Origin: Methanoregula sp.
GTDB lineage: Archaea; Halobacteriota; Methanomicrobia; Methanomicrobiales; Methanospirillaceae
DNA: 53,166 nucleotides
Assembly: GCA_003141335.1 (NCBI GenBank)
Contig: PLLR01000074.1
Span: 1-53,166 of the forward strand
Direction of reading: 5' to 3'
In this document: positions 19,653 to 28,523 of the stretch, piece after piece
Position numbering within the stretch: position 1 is the first letter of the stretch
How the letters are laid out: every line of letters starts with the position of its first letter
Translations under genes and position numbers: made by a program
Notes under the pieces: generated by a model
The model's input: only the letters and a program-made list of their open reading frames with translations
Databases searched by the model: none
Told to the model about the DNA's origin: nothing

Positions 19653-20825
19653 ATGGCATTGTTTCCAAAGTTTTCAAAAAAGAGGGAGGGTTTAAACGTT
19701 GTAATGGAGCAGCGCCTCCTTCAGAGCGTGAACAACCTTATTCTTAATGCAGAGACCTGCACAGGATGTGGTATATGTGTCGAGGCTTGTCCCGAAGAAG
19801 CAATCGTTCTCGGGCTCGTCGGTGCATCAAGTCGTGGCGCCATCAATTATGCCGCCCCGGTTGATGTTGACGAGGTCAAGTGCTCGTATTGCGGCGTCTG
19901 CGTCGTCATGTGCCCGTTCAATGCATTAACACTGAAGGTTGATGGACAGGAGAAACTTCCGATCCTTGAGAAGGAAGGGTTCCCGCAATATGATAAGAAG
20001 GCGGAGATTGATGACGAGAAATGCATCAAGTGCACGATCTGCGAAGAGGTCTGCCCACGGGATGCAATTGACCGGAACGTCCCTGCCTACGAAGGAACCT
20101 ACAAGGGACCGGTTACCGGAACAAAAGACCGCCAGACTGCGATCAAGACCAAGACGACATTCAAAGTTGATATGGAGAAATGCTCGCTCTGTGGTCTGTG
20201 TGGCGCACTCTGTCCGGCACTCGTTGTGAAACACAAGGAGTTCACCGCAGAGACAGGTAAAGTCGAAGGTGAAGTAATCTGGGACGAAACCAAATGTGAT
20301 GCATGCAAGGTGTGTGTCGAGGCATGTCCGGAAGAGTGCATCACCGTCGAGCGCGAGGTTATCAGCGATAAAATTGAGGGTAAGGTCAGCATTATCCTGG
20401 ACAATTGCTGCACCTGCCAGTGGTGTTCACGTAATTGCCCGCCCGAGGCAATAACGGTAGAAAAGATTTTTGAAGGAGACATCGAATTCCACGCCGAGAA
20501 ATGCCCCGGTGGTTGCTCAACGTGTGCAGATATCTGCCCGGCTAATGCGATCTATCTCCCCTCAGCTAAACCTGCAGCCGATATGAAAGGCGAGGTGGAG
20601 AAGAACATCGCGGTCAACAAGGATTACTGCATCCTGTGCGGCGCCTGTGTCAATGCATGTCCCGGTGAGGATATCATCGTGATGCAGCGAACCGGGGTCC
20701 GCATGAAGGGCACGGAGACAGACCTGTTCAAGAAGATAAAAGAGAAACTCTTCACCCGGAGAACTTCGAAGGTGAAAGAGGACATAACCGGACAGGTTAA
20801 CCTCAAAGTAATGGAGAAGGCGTGA
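19653..20825 (+). CDS. fwdF: Formylmethanofuran dehydrogenase polyferredoxin subunit FwdF
   Basis: A 390-residue polyferredoxin with eight four-Cys motifs in a row: CTGCGIC, CSYCGVC, CIKCTIC, CSLCGLC, CDACKVC, CCTCQWC, CPGGCSTC and CILCGAC, each closed by a Cys-Pro. The seventh is atypical (extra residue between the first two Cys). It would form the electron wire linking FwdABCDG complexes and Hdr. The next gene, hdrC, starts within the end of this one if GTG is used, or 5 bases after with ATG 20831. Confidence 0.93.
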   Translation: MALFPKFSKKREGLNVVMEQRLLQSVNNLILNAETCTGCGICVEACPEEAIVLGLVGASSRGAINYAAPVDVDEVKCSYCGVCVVMCPFNALTLKVDGQEKLPILEKEGFPQYDKKAEIDDEKCIKCTICEEVCPRDAIDRNVPAYEGTYKGPVTGTKDRQTAIKTKTTFKVDMEKCSLCGLCGALCPALVVKHKEFTAETGKVEGEVIWDETKCDACKVCVEACPEECITVEREVISDKIEGKVSIILDNCCTCQWCSRNCPPEAITVEKIFEGDIEFHAEKCPGGCSTCADICPANAIYLPSAKPAADMKGEVEKNIAVNKDYCILCGACVNACPGEDIIVMQRTGVRMKGTETDLFKKIKEKLFTRRTSKVKEDITGQVNLKVMEKA

Positions 20826-20830
20826 TACTC

Positions 20831-21412
20831 ATGGCACGAACAAAAGGTTATCCGGAAGCACTGGAGAAGAAACTCAACGACCAAAGATACTACAGTGAGG
20901 ACTCAAACCCGGAATTCACGAAAAACGTGAAAGCAATCTCACGCACGATCGCCCACATGTGCTTCCAGTGCGGTACCTGCACCGGCTCCTGCCCGTCTGC
21001 TCCCCGCAGCAGCTACCGTATCAGGCTGTTCATGCGCAGGGCTGTGCTTGGGCTTGAGAACGAAGCATTAACCGACCCGGATCTCTGGCTCTGTACTACG
21101 TGTTATAGCTGTACTGACCGATGCCCCCGTGATATCGCACCAACAGATGTCATTATGGCAATGAGGAACCTCGCCTTCAAGAGAGATATTATACCGGTGA
21201 ACTTCCTCAAGACCGTTCAGGCTATTTATAAGACCGGCCATGGTGTGCCAAACAATGACGTGAACAGGGCAGCCCGTGAACGGCTCGGTCTGACCCGCGA
21301 CCCACCAACTACTCACATGTATCCGGAATATATTAAGGGTATCCAGACGATCCTGGACCACTACAAACTCAAGGCCAATGCCGACCGGATTGTCAAAGAG
21401 AGAGAGGGGTAA
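20831..21412 (+). CDS. hdrC: CoB-CoM heterodisulfide reductase subunit C
   Basis: A 193-residue iron-sulfur subunit with two [4Fe-4S] motifs (CFQCGTCTGSCP and CTTCYSCTDRCP), linking HdrA to the catalytic HdrB. It is of the soluble HdrABC type, not the membrane HdrDE type. ATG 20831 (MARTKGYPEA) was preferred over the GTG at 20822. hdrB follows after 6 bases. Confidence 0.95.
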   Translation: MARTKGYPEALEKKLNDQRYYSEDSNPEFTKNVKAISRTIAHMCFQCGTCTGSCPSAPRSSYRIRLFMRRAVLGLENEALTDPDLWLCTTCYSCTDRCPRDIAPTDVIMAMRNLAFKRDIIPVNFLKTVQAIYKTGHGVPNNDVNRAARERLGLTRDPPTTHMYPEYIKGIQTILDHYKLKANADRIVKEREG

Positions 21413-21418
21413 GATACC

Positions 21419-22336
21419 ATGTCAGAAGCAAAACACAAGTTCGCTTTCTATCTCGGATGCATTGCCCCGAACCGGTACCCGGGTTGTGAATCTGCATCCA
21501 TCAAGGCGATGAAGAAACTCGGCATTGAGCTGGTACCCCTCAAGGGTGCAAGCTGCTGCCCTGCCCCTGGTGCATTCGGTTCGATCGATCTCAACGTATT
21601 CTATGCAATGGCAGCCCGTAACCTCGTGCTTGCCGAGCAGATGAATATGGACATTGCACTGTTATGCAACGGCTGCTACAAGTCGATCTGGGAAGTCAAC
21701 CACAAGCTCAAGCACAATAAGGACCTCCGTGACGGGGTCAATGAAGTGCTCAAAGAGATCGGCATGGAGTACAAGGGCACCATCAATGTGTACCACACCG
21801 CTGAACTTCTCTACAATGACAAGTTCATCGGTGTCGAAAAAGTTCGCGCCAGCGTGACCAACCCGCTCACGGGTGCACGTATCGCTGTCCACTACGGCTG
21901 TCACCTGACCAAACCCCACAAAGACCGGGAGTTTGAAAAAGAGGTCATGCTGAACACCGATCACCCGGTCTGGATGGAAGAACTGGTCGCAGCTCTTGGT
22001 GCAACACCGGTCGAATACCGCAACAAGATGCAATGCTGCGGTGCCGGTGGCGGTGTCCGTGGATACGATATTGTCCACTCGCTGGACATCACCAATGAGA
22101 AGCTGATCAACCTCAAAGAAGTAGGCGTTGACGCTCTCACGGATATCTGCCCGTTCTGTCAGCTCCAGTTTGACCGCGGCCAGATTGAGATTAAGGAGAA
22201 GTTTGGCGTGTCATACGATTTACCCGTACTGCACTATGCCGAACTGCTCGGACTGGCACAGGGAATGAGTCCGCAGGAACTCGGGCTGGATCTGCATGCG
22301 ATCAGCTGCGAACCGTTCCTGCAGAAGGTGCTGTGA
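21419..22336 (+). CDS. hdrB: CoB-CoM heterodisulfide reductase subunit B
   Basis: The 305-residue catalytic subunit that splits the CoM-S-S-CoB disulfide. Two CCG-type cysteine-rich domains hold the two non-cubane [4Fe-4S] clusters: the first spans CLGCIAP to GASCCPAPGAF and LCNGC, the second HYGCHLT to QCCGAGGGVRG and CPFC. Length is normal. It sits between hdrC and hdrA in the order typical of this family; hdrA begins 10 bases after the stop. Confidence 0.96.
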   Translation: MSEAKHKFAFYLGCIAPNRYPGCESASIKAMKKLGIELVPLKGASCCPAPGAFGSIDLNVFYAMAARNLVLAEQMNMDIALLCNGCYKSIWEVNHKLKHNKDLRDGVNEVLKEIGMEYKGTINVYHTAELLYNDKFIGVEKVRASVTNPLTGARIAVHYGCHLTKPHKDREFEKEVMLNTDHPVWMEELVAALGATPVEYRNKMQCCGAGGGVRGYDIVHSLDITNEKLINLKEVGVDALTDICPFCQLQFDRGQIEIKEKFGVSYDLPVLHYAELLGLAQGMSPQELGLDLHAISCEPFLQKVL

Positions 22337-22346
22337 GGTGGGAATA

Positions 22347-24479
22347 ATGGCCGAAAAGAAGAAAACAACTACCAAAAAGACTGAGACCAGGAAACAGGAA
22401 GCCCCCGCAAAACAGGATGTCAAAAAGCAGGTACCCGCAGCCAAGGGTGCAGCAGCACCAGTGAAGACAGGCCCCTCTGAGAAACCGCGTATCGGTGTCT
22501 TCATCTGTCACTGCGGTACAAACATCGCCGGCTCTATTGATATCAAAGAAGTTGAAGCCTACGCAAAGACTATCCCGAACGTGGCCCATGTGGACAACTA
22601 CCAGTATATCTGTTCCACACCAGGTCAGAATAAAATCATCACTGCAATCAAGGAACACAAGCTTACCGGAACGGTCGTTGCTGCGTGTTCCCCGCGTCTT
22701 CACGAACCGACCTTCAGGAGAGCAACCAAGGTAGGTGGCTTAAACCAGTTCCGGTTCGAGATGGCAAACATCCGCGAACAGAATGCGTGGGTGCATATGC
22801 ACGACCCCGAGGGGGCAACTTCAAAGGCAAAGGATACCATCAGGATTGCCGTGGCTAAAGCGGCATTATTACAGGATCTCACCCCGAAGACCGTACCCGT
22901 CGAGAGAGCCGCGATGGTCGTCGGCGCGGGTATTGCCGGCATGCAGGCAGCCCTTGACCTTGCAAACGCAGGCATCAAGACGTACCTCATCGAATCAATG
23001 CCAAGCATCGGCGGCAGGATGTCCCAGCTCGACAAGACATTCCCGACCCTTGACTGCTCGCAGTGTATCTTAACACCAAAGATGGTGGATGTGGGCAGGG
23101 CCGAGAATATCGAGCTGATGACCTACTCAGAAGTTGATGCAGTCGAAGGCTACATCGGCAACTTCGATGTGACCATCCGCAAGAAGGCACGCGGTGTCCT
23201 CTCCATGGCGGAGGCTGAAGCGAAGGGTATTTCCGGTGGCGGCTGTAACGGCTGCGGTGACTGTGAAGCACCATGCCCGGTTATCAAACCCAACGAGTTC
23301 GAAGTGGGCATGAAGCCCAGGAAGGCAATCTACATCAACCACCCGCAGGTTGTCCCGCTTCTCTACACGATCGATTTTGACTCCTGCATAAAATGCGGGC
23401 TGTGTGTGACCGCATGCGGTGAAAAGAAAGCAATTGATCTTGAAGCGAAGGACGAGTTTGTCAAGGTCAAAGTCGGAACAGCAATTCTCGCAACGGGATT
23501 CGACATGTTCCCCGTGGAGAAGAAAACAGAATGGGGATACAAGAAGTTTGAGAATGTCATCACGAGCCTCGAATTCGAGCGCCTCATCTGTGCGTCGGGT
23601 CCGACCGGCGGTTACCCTATCCGCCCGAGCGATGGAGAGAGACCGAAGACGGTCGCGTTCGTGCTCTGTGCCGGCTCCCGGGATAATACCGGCAACGGCA
23701 AACCGTACTGTTCACGGTTCTGCTGCATGTATTCCTTGAAACACGCACACCAGATCATCGAAAAGATCCCCGGTTGCACTCCCATCATCTTCTATATGGA
23801 TATCCGGTCATTCGGTAAGATGTACGAAGAATTCTACTACCGTATCCAGGATGAAGGCGCGAAGTTCATCCGCGGACGTGTGGCAAACATCCTCGAAGAC
23901 CCGAAGACCAAGAACCTCCATGTCTTTGCCGATGACACGCTGCTTAACCGCCCGGTCGATATGGAAGTCGACCTTGTCGTGCTTGCAGCAGCAGTGCAGC
24001 CCATGGAAGACACAGAAAGGACCCGGAAACTATTCGGTGTTTCCTGTACTGGCGACGGCTGGCTCCAGGAAGCCCACCCGAAGCTGAACCCCTGTGGAAC
24101 GACAACTGCCGGTGTCTTCCTTGCCGGTGTCTGCCAGGGACCAAAAGATATCCCCGACACGGTAGCATCAGCAGAAGGAGCAGCATCGGCAGCCAGTATC
24201 CCCATCCACATGGGTGAGGTGGAACTTGAGCCGTACTTTGCCACGTGTATTGAAGAGCGATGTGCAGGCTGCGGCATGTGCGTTAATCTCTGTCCCTTCA
24301 CTGCCCTTGCACTTGTTGAGAAGGATGGTCGTACGGTCATGGAGGTCACTGAGGCAAAGTGTAAAGGCTGCGGTACCTGCGGTGGTTTCTGCCCCGGTGG
24401 AGCAATATGGATGAACCACTTTGCTACCCCGCAGATCGTGGCGCAGATCGATGCATTCCTGCTCGGAGGTGAGCAGTAA
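22347..24479 (+). CDS. hdrA: CoB-CoM heterodisulfide reductase subunit A (flavoprotein)
   Basis: A 710-residue electron-bifurcating flavoprotein. Normal HdrA text begins at about residue 48 (RIGVFICHCGTNIAG); before it is a Lys/Ala/Pro-rich extension unusual for the family. FAD is bound at VVGAGIAGMQAALDLANAG. Cluster motifs are CNGCGDCEAPCP, CIKCGLCVTACG, CAGCGMCVNLCP and CKGCGTCGGFCP. CSQCILTPKMV carries Cys where some methanococci have selenocysteine. ATG 22347 is used because upstream codons lie within hdrB. It couples reduction of ferredoxin, for Fwd, to heterodisulfide reduction. Confidence 0.96.
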   Translation: MAEKKKTTTKKTETRKQEAPAKQDVKKQVPAAKGAAAPVKTGPSEKPRIGVFICHCGTNIAGSIDIKEVEAYAKTIPNVAHVDNYQYICSTPGQNKIITAIKEHKLTGTVVAACSPRLHEPTFRRATKVGGLNQFRFEMANIREQNAWVHMHDPEGATSKAKDTIRIAVAKAALLQDLTPKTVPVERAAMVVGAGIAGMQAALDLANAGIKTYLIESMPSIGGRMSQLDKTFPTLDCSQCILTPKMVDVGRAENIELMTYSEVDAVEGYIGNFDVTIRKKARGVLSMAEAEAKGISGGGCNGCGDCEAPCPVIKPNEFEVGMKPRKAIYINHPQVVPLLYTIDFDSCIKCGLCVTACGEKKAIDLEAKDEFVKVKVGTAILATGFDMFPVEKKTEWGYKKFENVITSLEFERLICASGPTGGYPIRPSDGERPKTVAFVLCAGSRDNTGNGKPYCSRFCCMYSLKHAHQIIEKIPGCTPIIFYMDIRSFGKMYEEFYYRIQDEGAKFIRGRVANILEDPKTKNLHVFADDTLLNRPVDMEVDLVVLAAAVQPMEDTERTRKLFGVSCTGDGWLQEAHPKLNPCGTTTAGVFLAGVCQGPKDIPDTVASAEGAASAASIPIHMGEVELEPYFATCIEERCAGCGMCVNLCPFTALALVEKDGRTVMEVTEAKCKGCGTCGGFCPGGAIWMNHFATPQIVAQIDAFLLGGEQ

Positions 24480-24938
24480 ATGTCAGCACCACCTGAATTC
24501 CCTATACCCAAACGCGAGCCAGGAGTCTGGCAACCCAAAATACTCGGTATTCTCTGTAACTGGTGCTCGTATGCCGGTGCAGACCTTGCCGGTGGTGGCC
24601 GTATCCAGTACCCGCCAGATGTCCGGGTTATCCGTGTGATGTGTACCGGACGTATTGACGCATTGTTCGTGCTCAAGGCCTTTGCTGATGGCGCAGATGG
24701 TGTGCTGGTCTCCGGTTGCCACTTCGGTGACTGCCACTACCTTGCAGGCAACTTCAAGGGTGCAAAGCGCATGTTCATGGTCAAGCGACTCATGAAGAGT
24801 ATCGGTCTGGATGACCGCCGCTTCAGGATGACCTTCGTGTCAGCATCCGAGGGTACAAAGTGGGGTGCAGTCATCACCGATGTAGTTAAAACAATCAACG
24901 AGCTCGGACCAAGCCCCATCAAGGAGTTCAATAAATAA
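24480..24938 (+). CDS. mvhD: MvhD-type electron-transfer subunit (hydrogenase iron-sulfur subunit)
   Basis: A 152-residue [2Fe-2S] protein joining HdrA to a hydrogenase or formate dehydrogenase. Cysteines are in ILCNWCSYAGADLAG, VMCTGRID and GCHFGDCHY. The start directly follows the hdrA stop. No mvhAG or fdhAB genes are in this window, so the electron donor is encoded elsewhere. Extra N-terminal Pro-rich residues (SAPPEFPIPKREPG) precede the core. Confidence 0.93.
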   Translation: MSAPPEFPIPKREPGVWQPKILGILCNWCSYAGADLAGGGRIQYPPDVRVIRVMCTGRIDALFVLKAFADGADGVLVSGCHFGDCHYLAGNFKGAKRMFMVKRLMKSIGLDDRRFRMTFVSASEGTKWGAVITDVVKTINELGPSPIKEFNK

Positions 24939-24952
24939 AGGAGGACCAGAGC

Positions 24953-25096
24953 GTGGAAATGCTATCCCCCCATCCATTTTTCCTGCAGGTGCACCCGTGC
25001 AGCTGTCGCGATAATGGAGTTAATGTAAGCGAGACGGGATACATAGTTTCACGGATTAATTCAATTATTGGAGGAATATGTCGTGGCAACTATTAA
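24953..25096 (+). CDS. Possible 47-residue ORF between mvhD and fwdD
   Basis: A GTG-started frame preceded by a good GGAGG (24941-24945) fills the only sizeable gap of the operon and overlaps the fwdD start by 14 bases. The peptide begins VEMLSPHPFFLQVHPCSCRD and contains three Cys; no family recognised. It could couple fwdD translation to upstream genes, or be chance. Codon use cannot decide at this length. Confidence 0.35.
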   Translation: MEMLSPHPFFLQVHPCSCRDNGVNVSETGYIVSRINSIIGGICRGNY

Positions 25097-25481
25097 CGTG
25101 AACCTGATATCAGGTCGGAGCATCCAGCAGGGTGTTGCGATCGAAGGAGGGAAAGAAAAACCCGCCTATCGCACTGCTGCCGGCATCATCGAACTTGATC
25201 CATCAGATTTTAAAAAACTTGGGGCATGGAAAAACACCAATGTCAGGGTGACGAGCGATCACGGCAGCGTTGTTGTGAAAGCAATCGAGACCACCCAGGG
25301 CCCTCACCCTGGCCTCGCGTTCATCCCCATGGGACCCTGGGCGAATTCCATAATCGACCCCAATACCTACTCAACAGGGATGCCGACATTCAAAGGCGTA
25401 CCGGTGAAAGTAGACGTAGCGATCAATGAACCTATACTGCTTGGTATAGAACTGGTGCAGAAACTATGTGGGGTAAAATGA
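25083..25481 (+). CDS. fwdD: Formylmethanofuran dehydrogenase subunit D
   Basis: A 132-residue molybdopterin-dinucleotide-binding domain protein, which completes the catalytic subunit FwdB as a separate chain. GPHPGLAFIPMGPWANSIIDPNT is the typical FwdD cofactor segment. GTG 25083 has GGAGGA seven bases before it and yields MATINVNLISGR, the normal start. The stop is one base before the fwdB ATG. Confidence 0.93.
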   Translation: MATINVNLISGRSIQQGVAIEGGKEKPAYRTAAGIIELDPSDFKKLGAWKNTNVRVTSDHGSVVVKAIETTQGPHPGLAFIPMGPWANSIIDPNTYSTGMPTFKGVPVKVDVAINEPILLGIELVQKLCGVK

Positions 25482-25482
25482 A

Positions 25483-26799
25483 ATGACCAAGACCGTAACA
25501 GATGTAATTTGTCCTTTCTGCGGGACGCTCTGCGACGACCTGGAAGTTGTTGTTTCTGATGACGGAAAACAGCTTCTCGAGGTCTACAACGCCTGCGTCA
25601 TCGGAACTGAAAAGTTCTTACACTCCCAGTCAAAGGATCGTGTTACCCGGCCAAGGATGCACCAGCCTGACGGGACATGGAAAGAGATCAGCTATGATGA
25701 GGCAGCCGAATATACTGCCCAGATGCTGGCAAAGGCGAAAAAGCCCCTCATGTTCGGCTGGAGCTCCACCAACTGCGAAGCGCAAAGCGTTGGTAACGAA
25801 ATTGCCGAAATAACCCGGGCATGCTGTGACAATACCGCAGCAACCTGCCATGGCACCTCACTGATCGCAATACAGGATATCGGTCTCCCGTCATGTACAC
25901 TCGGGGAAATCAAGAACCGTGCAGATCGTGTCATCTTCTGGGGCTGCAACCCGGCACACGCTCATCCCCGGCACATGTCCCGGTACTCGATCTTCCCCCG
26001 CGGGTTCTTCACCGGCAAGGGACAGATGAGCCGCAAGCTGATTGTTGTTGACCCCCGTGTCACTGACACGGCGAAAATGGCCGACGTCCACCTGCAGGTA
26101 GAACAGGGTAAGGACTATGAACTGTTCGATGCACTCCGCGTGGCATTCAAAGGCGAATGGCTCCCCGATTTCGTTGCAGGCATCCCAAAGGAAAAGATCC
26201 GGGAAGTCGCAGATATGATGAAGAGCGGCCGTTTCGGGATCATCTTCTTCGGTATGGGTGTCACCCAGTCGCTTGGCAAGAACCACAACATCGATGCAGC
26301 AATCGCCGTCACAAAGGACCTCAACGAGTATACGAAATTCTCGATCATGCCGATGCGCGGCCACTACAATGTGACCGGCTCCGGTGAAGTGTTTGGATGG
26401 CAGTTCGGGTTTCCCTATGCAGTCGATCTCACCAGAGGGTTTGCACGCTATAACCCCGGCGACACCAGCACCATTGACCTGCTGGTACGCGGTGAAGTGG
26501 ATGCAATGTTCACCATAGGAAGCGACCCGGGTGCACATTTCCCCATAAGTGCCGTCAAGCAATTCGCACATATACCATCTGTTTGCATAGATCCTCACCT
26601 TACACCCACAAGCGGTGTGTCAAAACTGCATGTCCCGGTGGCATTCAACGGCGTGGAATGCGGTGGAAACTGCTATCGTATGGATAATGTGCCGATTGAT
26701 TGCCGTAAGGTTGTGGAACCACCAGAGGGCATGCTCACCGATGAGCAGTTCCTCATTAAAGTCCGCGACCGTGTAAAACAGCTCAAGGGGGCGGCGTAA
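25483..26799 (+). CDS. fwdB: Formylmethanofuran dehydrogenase subunit B (W/Mo catalytic subunit)
   Basis: A 438-residue molybdopterin oxidoreductase that reduces CO2 to formate with low-potential electrons. The N-terminal [4Fe-4S] motif is VICPFCGTLCDD with the fourth Cys in YNACVIG. The metal-ligand position in TAATCHGTSLIA is cysteine, so this is the Cys and not the selenocysteine form. Sequence alone does not tell tungsten from molybdenum with certainty. It is followed by fwdA after 2 bases. Confidence 0.95.
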   Translation: MTKTVTDVICPFCGTLCDDLEVVVSDDGKQLLEVYNACVIGTEKFLHSQSKDRVTRPRMHQPDGTWKEISYDEAAEYTAQMLAKAKKPLMFGWSSTNCEAQSVGNEIAEITRACCDNTAATCHGTSLIAIQDIGLPSCTLGEIKNRADRVIFWGCNPAHAHPRHMSRYSIFPRGFFTGKGQMSRKLIVVDPRVTDTAKMADVHLQVEQGKDYELFDALRVAFKGEWLPDFVAGIPKEKIREVADMMKSGRFGIIFFGMGVTQSLGKNHNIDAAIAVTKDLNEYTKFSIMPMRGHYNVTGSGEVFGWQFGFPYAVDLTRGFARYNPGDTSTIDLLVRGEVDAMFTIGSDPGAHFPISAVKQFAHIPSVCIDPHLTPTSGVSKLHVPVAFNGVECGGNCYRMDNVPIDCRKVVEPPEGMLTDEQFLIKVRDRVKQLKGAA

Positions 26800-26801
26800 T
26801 C

Positions 26802-28508
26802 ATGTCAGAATATATCATCAAGAACGGTAACGTATTCGACCCGGTCCAGGGCATCAAGGGGGACAAAGCGGACGTAGCCATCAAGGATGGCAAGATTGTC
26901 GACAAGGTCGGATCCGGTGCAAAGGTTATCGATGCCAAGGGGAAGACCGTCATGGCAGGTGCCGTGGAGATCCACGCTCACATTGCAGGTCCGAAAATTA
27001 ACATGGGCAGGATCTACCGTCCTGAAGACAAGCTTTTCACCTGCACGCCCACAAAGGGTTTGGAGCGGATGGGCGGTGGGGCATCCATCCCGACCACCTT
27101 TAAGACCGGTTACGAGTATGCCAAGATGGGATACACAACCGCGATGGAAGCGGCAATGCCACCCTTATTCTCCAGGCACGTGCACGAGGAGATCCGCGAC
27201 ACCCCAATCATCGATGAGGGGGCATATCCGGTTTTTGGGAACAACTGGTTTGTGATGGAATATCTCAAAAACAAAGAGATTGAGAACACTGCTGCATATA
27301 TCGCATGGCTCATAAGGGTAACCAAGGGATTTGCTGTTAAGGTGGTCAACCCCGGCGGAACAGAAGCATGGGCATGGGGACTGAACTGTCTTTCCGTGAA
27401 CGACCCGGTCCCGTACTTCGACATCACTCCCGCTGAAATTATCACCGGACTGATCGAGGCAAACGAATACCTCGGACTCCCGCACTCCCTGCACATTCAT
27501 CCCAACAACCTCGGTAACCCGGGATGTTATGAGACCACCCTTGACACGCTGAAACTTGCCGAAGGCTACAAGGCCAAAAACAAGTTCGGTCGTGAACAGG
27601 TGATGCACCTGACCCATACGCAGTTCCACTCCTACGGTGGAACCAACTGGGGAGACTTTGAGTCCAAGGCAAAAGAGGTCATGGACTACGTCAACAAGAA
27701 CAAGAACATCACTATAGACACGGGGAACGTAACCCTCGACGAGACCACGACAATGACCGCAGACGGCCCGTTCGAGCACCACCTGAGCGGCCTCAACCAC
27801 CTGAAATGGGCAAATATCGATGTGGAACTTGAGACCGGATCCGGTGTCGTTCCCTATATCTACAGCCCGAATATATCTGTGTGTGCCATTCAGTGGGCGA
27901 TTGGTCTCGAGATTGCCCTCCTGGCAAAAGACCCCATGCGCTGCTATATCACTACTGACCATCCCAACGCAGGTCCGTTTACCCGGTACCCGCGGGTGAT
28001 CAAGTGGCTGATGTCAGCCAAAGCCCGTGAAGCACAGGTCAATGCGTTCAAGCACAAGGACAAGGTGCTCTCCCAGACCAGTATCGGCACACTGGACCGC
28101 GAGATCTCACTCTATGAGCTCGCCCAGATGACCCGTGCAGGCCCGGCAAAATCGCTCGGCCTTGCCAGCATGTGCGGGGGCTTAAAGCCCGGCATGGATG
28201 CAGATGTTGCCGTGTACAACTTCAACCCGGACAAACCCGTAGCTAACCCTGATGACATTGAAAAGGCATTCTCACGCTGTGCACATGTCTTCAAGAGCGG
28301 TGTTGAGGTCGTTACAAACGGAGAGATCGTCAGCAACGGCCACAAGCGTACGCTCTGGGTGAATGTAAAAGTGAAGGACAACCCGCAGGTCATGCGTGAT
28401 ATCAACGAAAAATTCCTGAAGTATTACAGCATGACCCAGGCGAACTACGAAGCTCTCGGACACCACTTTGTCCCGAACCCGTATACCCTTGAGGTAGATG
28501 CAACATAA
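26802..28508 (+). CDS. fwdA: Formylmethanofuran dehydrogenase subunit A
   Basis: A 568-residue amidohydrolase-like zinc enzyme that condenses formate with methanofuran after channelling from FwdB. Metal-binding motifs are VEIHAHIAGPKIN, SLHIHPNNLG, HLTHTQFHSYGG and the late Asp-bearing TTDHPNAGP. Length is normal. The stop is followed by a short gap to fwdC. Confidence 0.96.
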   Translation: MSEYIIKNGNVFDPVQGIKGDKADVAIKDGKIVDKVGSGAKVIDAKGKTVMAGAVEIHAHIAGPKINMGRIYRPEDKLFTCTPTKGLERMGGGASIPTTFKTGYEYAKMGYTTAMEAAMPPLFSRHVHEEIRDTPIIDEGAYPVFGNNWFVMEYLKNKEIENTAAYIAWLIRVTKGFAVKVVNPGGTEAWAWGLNCLSVNDPVPYFDITPAEIITGLIEANEYLGLPHSLHIHPNNLGNPGCYETTLDTLKLAEGYKAKNKFGREQVMHLTHTQFHSYGGTNWGDFESKAKEVMDYVNKNKNITIDTGNVTLDETTTMTADGPFEHHLSGLNHLKWANIDVELETGSGVVPYIYSPNISVCAIQWAIGLEIALLAKDPMRCYITTDHPNAGPFTRYPRVIKWLMSAKAREAQVNAFKHKDKVLSQTSIGTLDREISLYELAQMTRAGPAKSLGLASMCGGLKPGMDADVAVYNFNPDKPVANPDDIEKAFSRCAHVFKSGVEVVTNGEIVSNGHKRTLWVNVKVKDNPQVMRDINEKFLKYYSMTQANYEALGHHFVPNPYTLEVDAT

Positions 28509-28523
28509 GTGCAGGTGTGGACG

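Noticed and set aside
25858-25880. Possible selenocysteine site in fwdB or hdrA
   Set aside because: The relevant positions are cysteine codons and no in-frame TGA occurs in either gene.
25891-26598. Minus-strand open frame over fwdB
   Set aside because: Antisense shadow of a conserved catalytic subunit.
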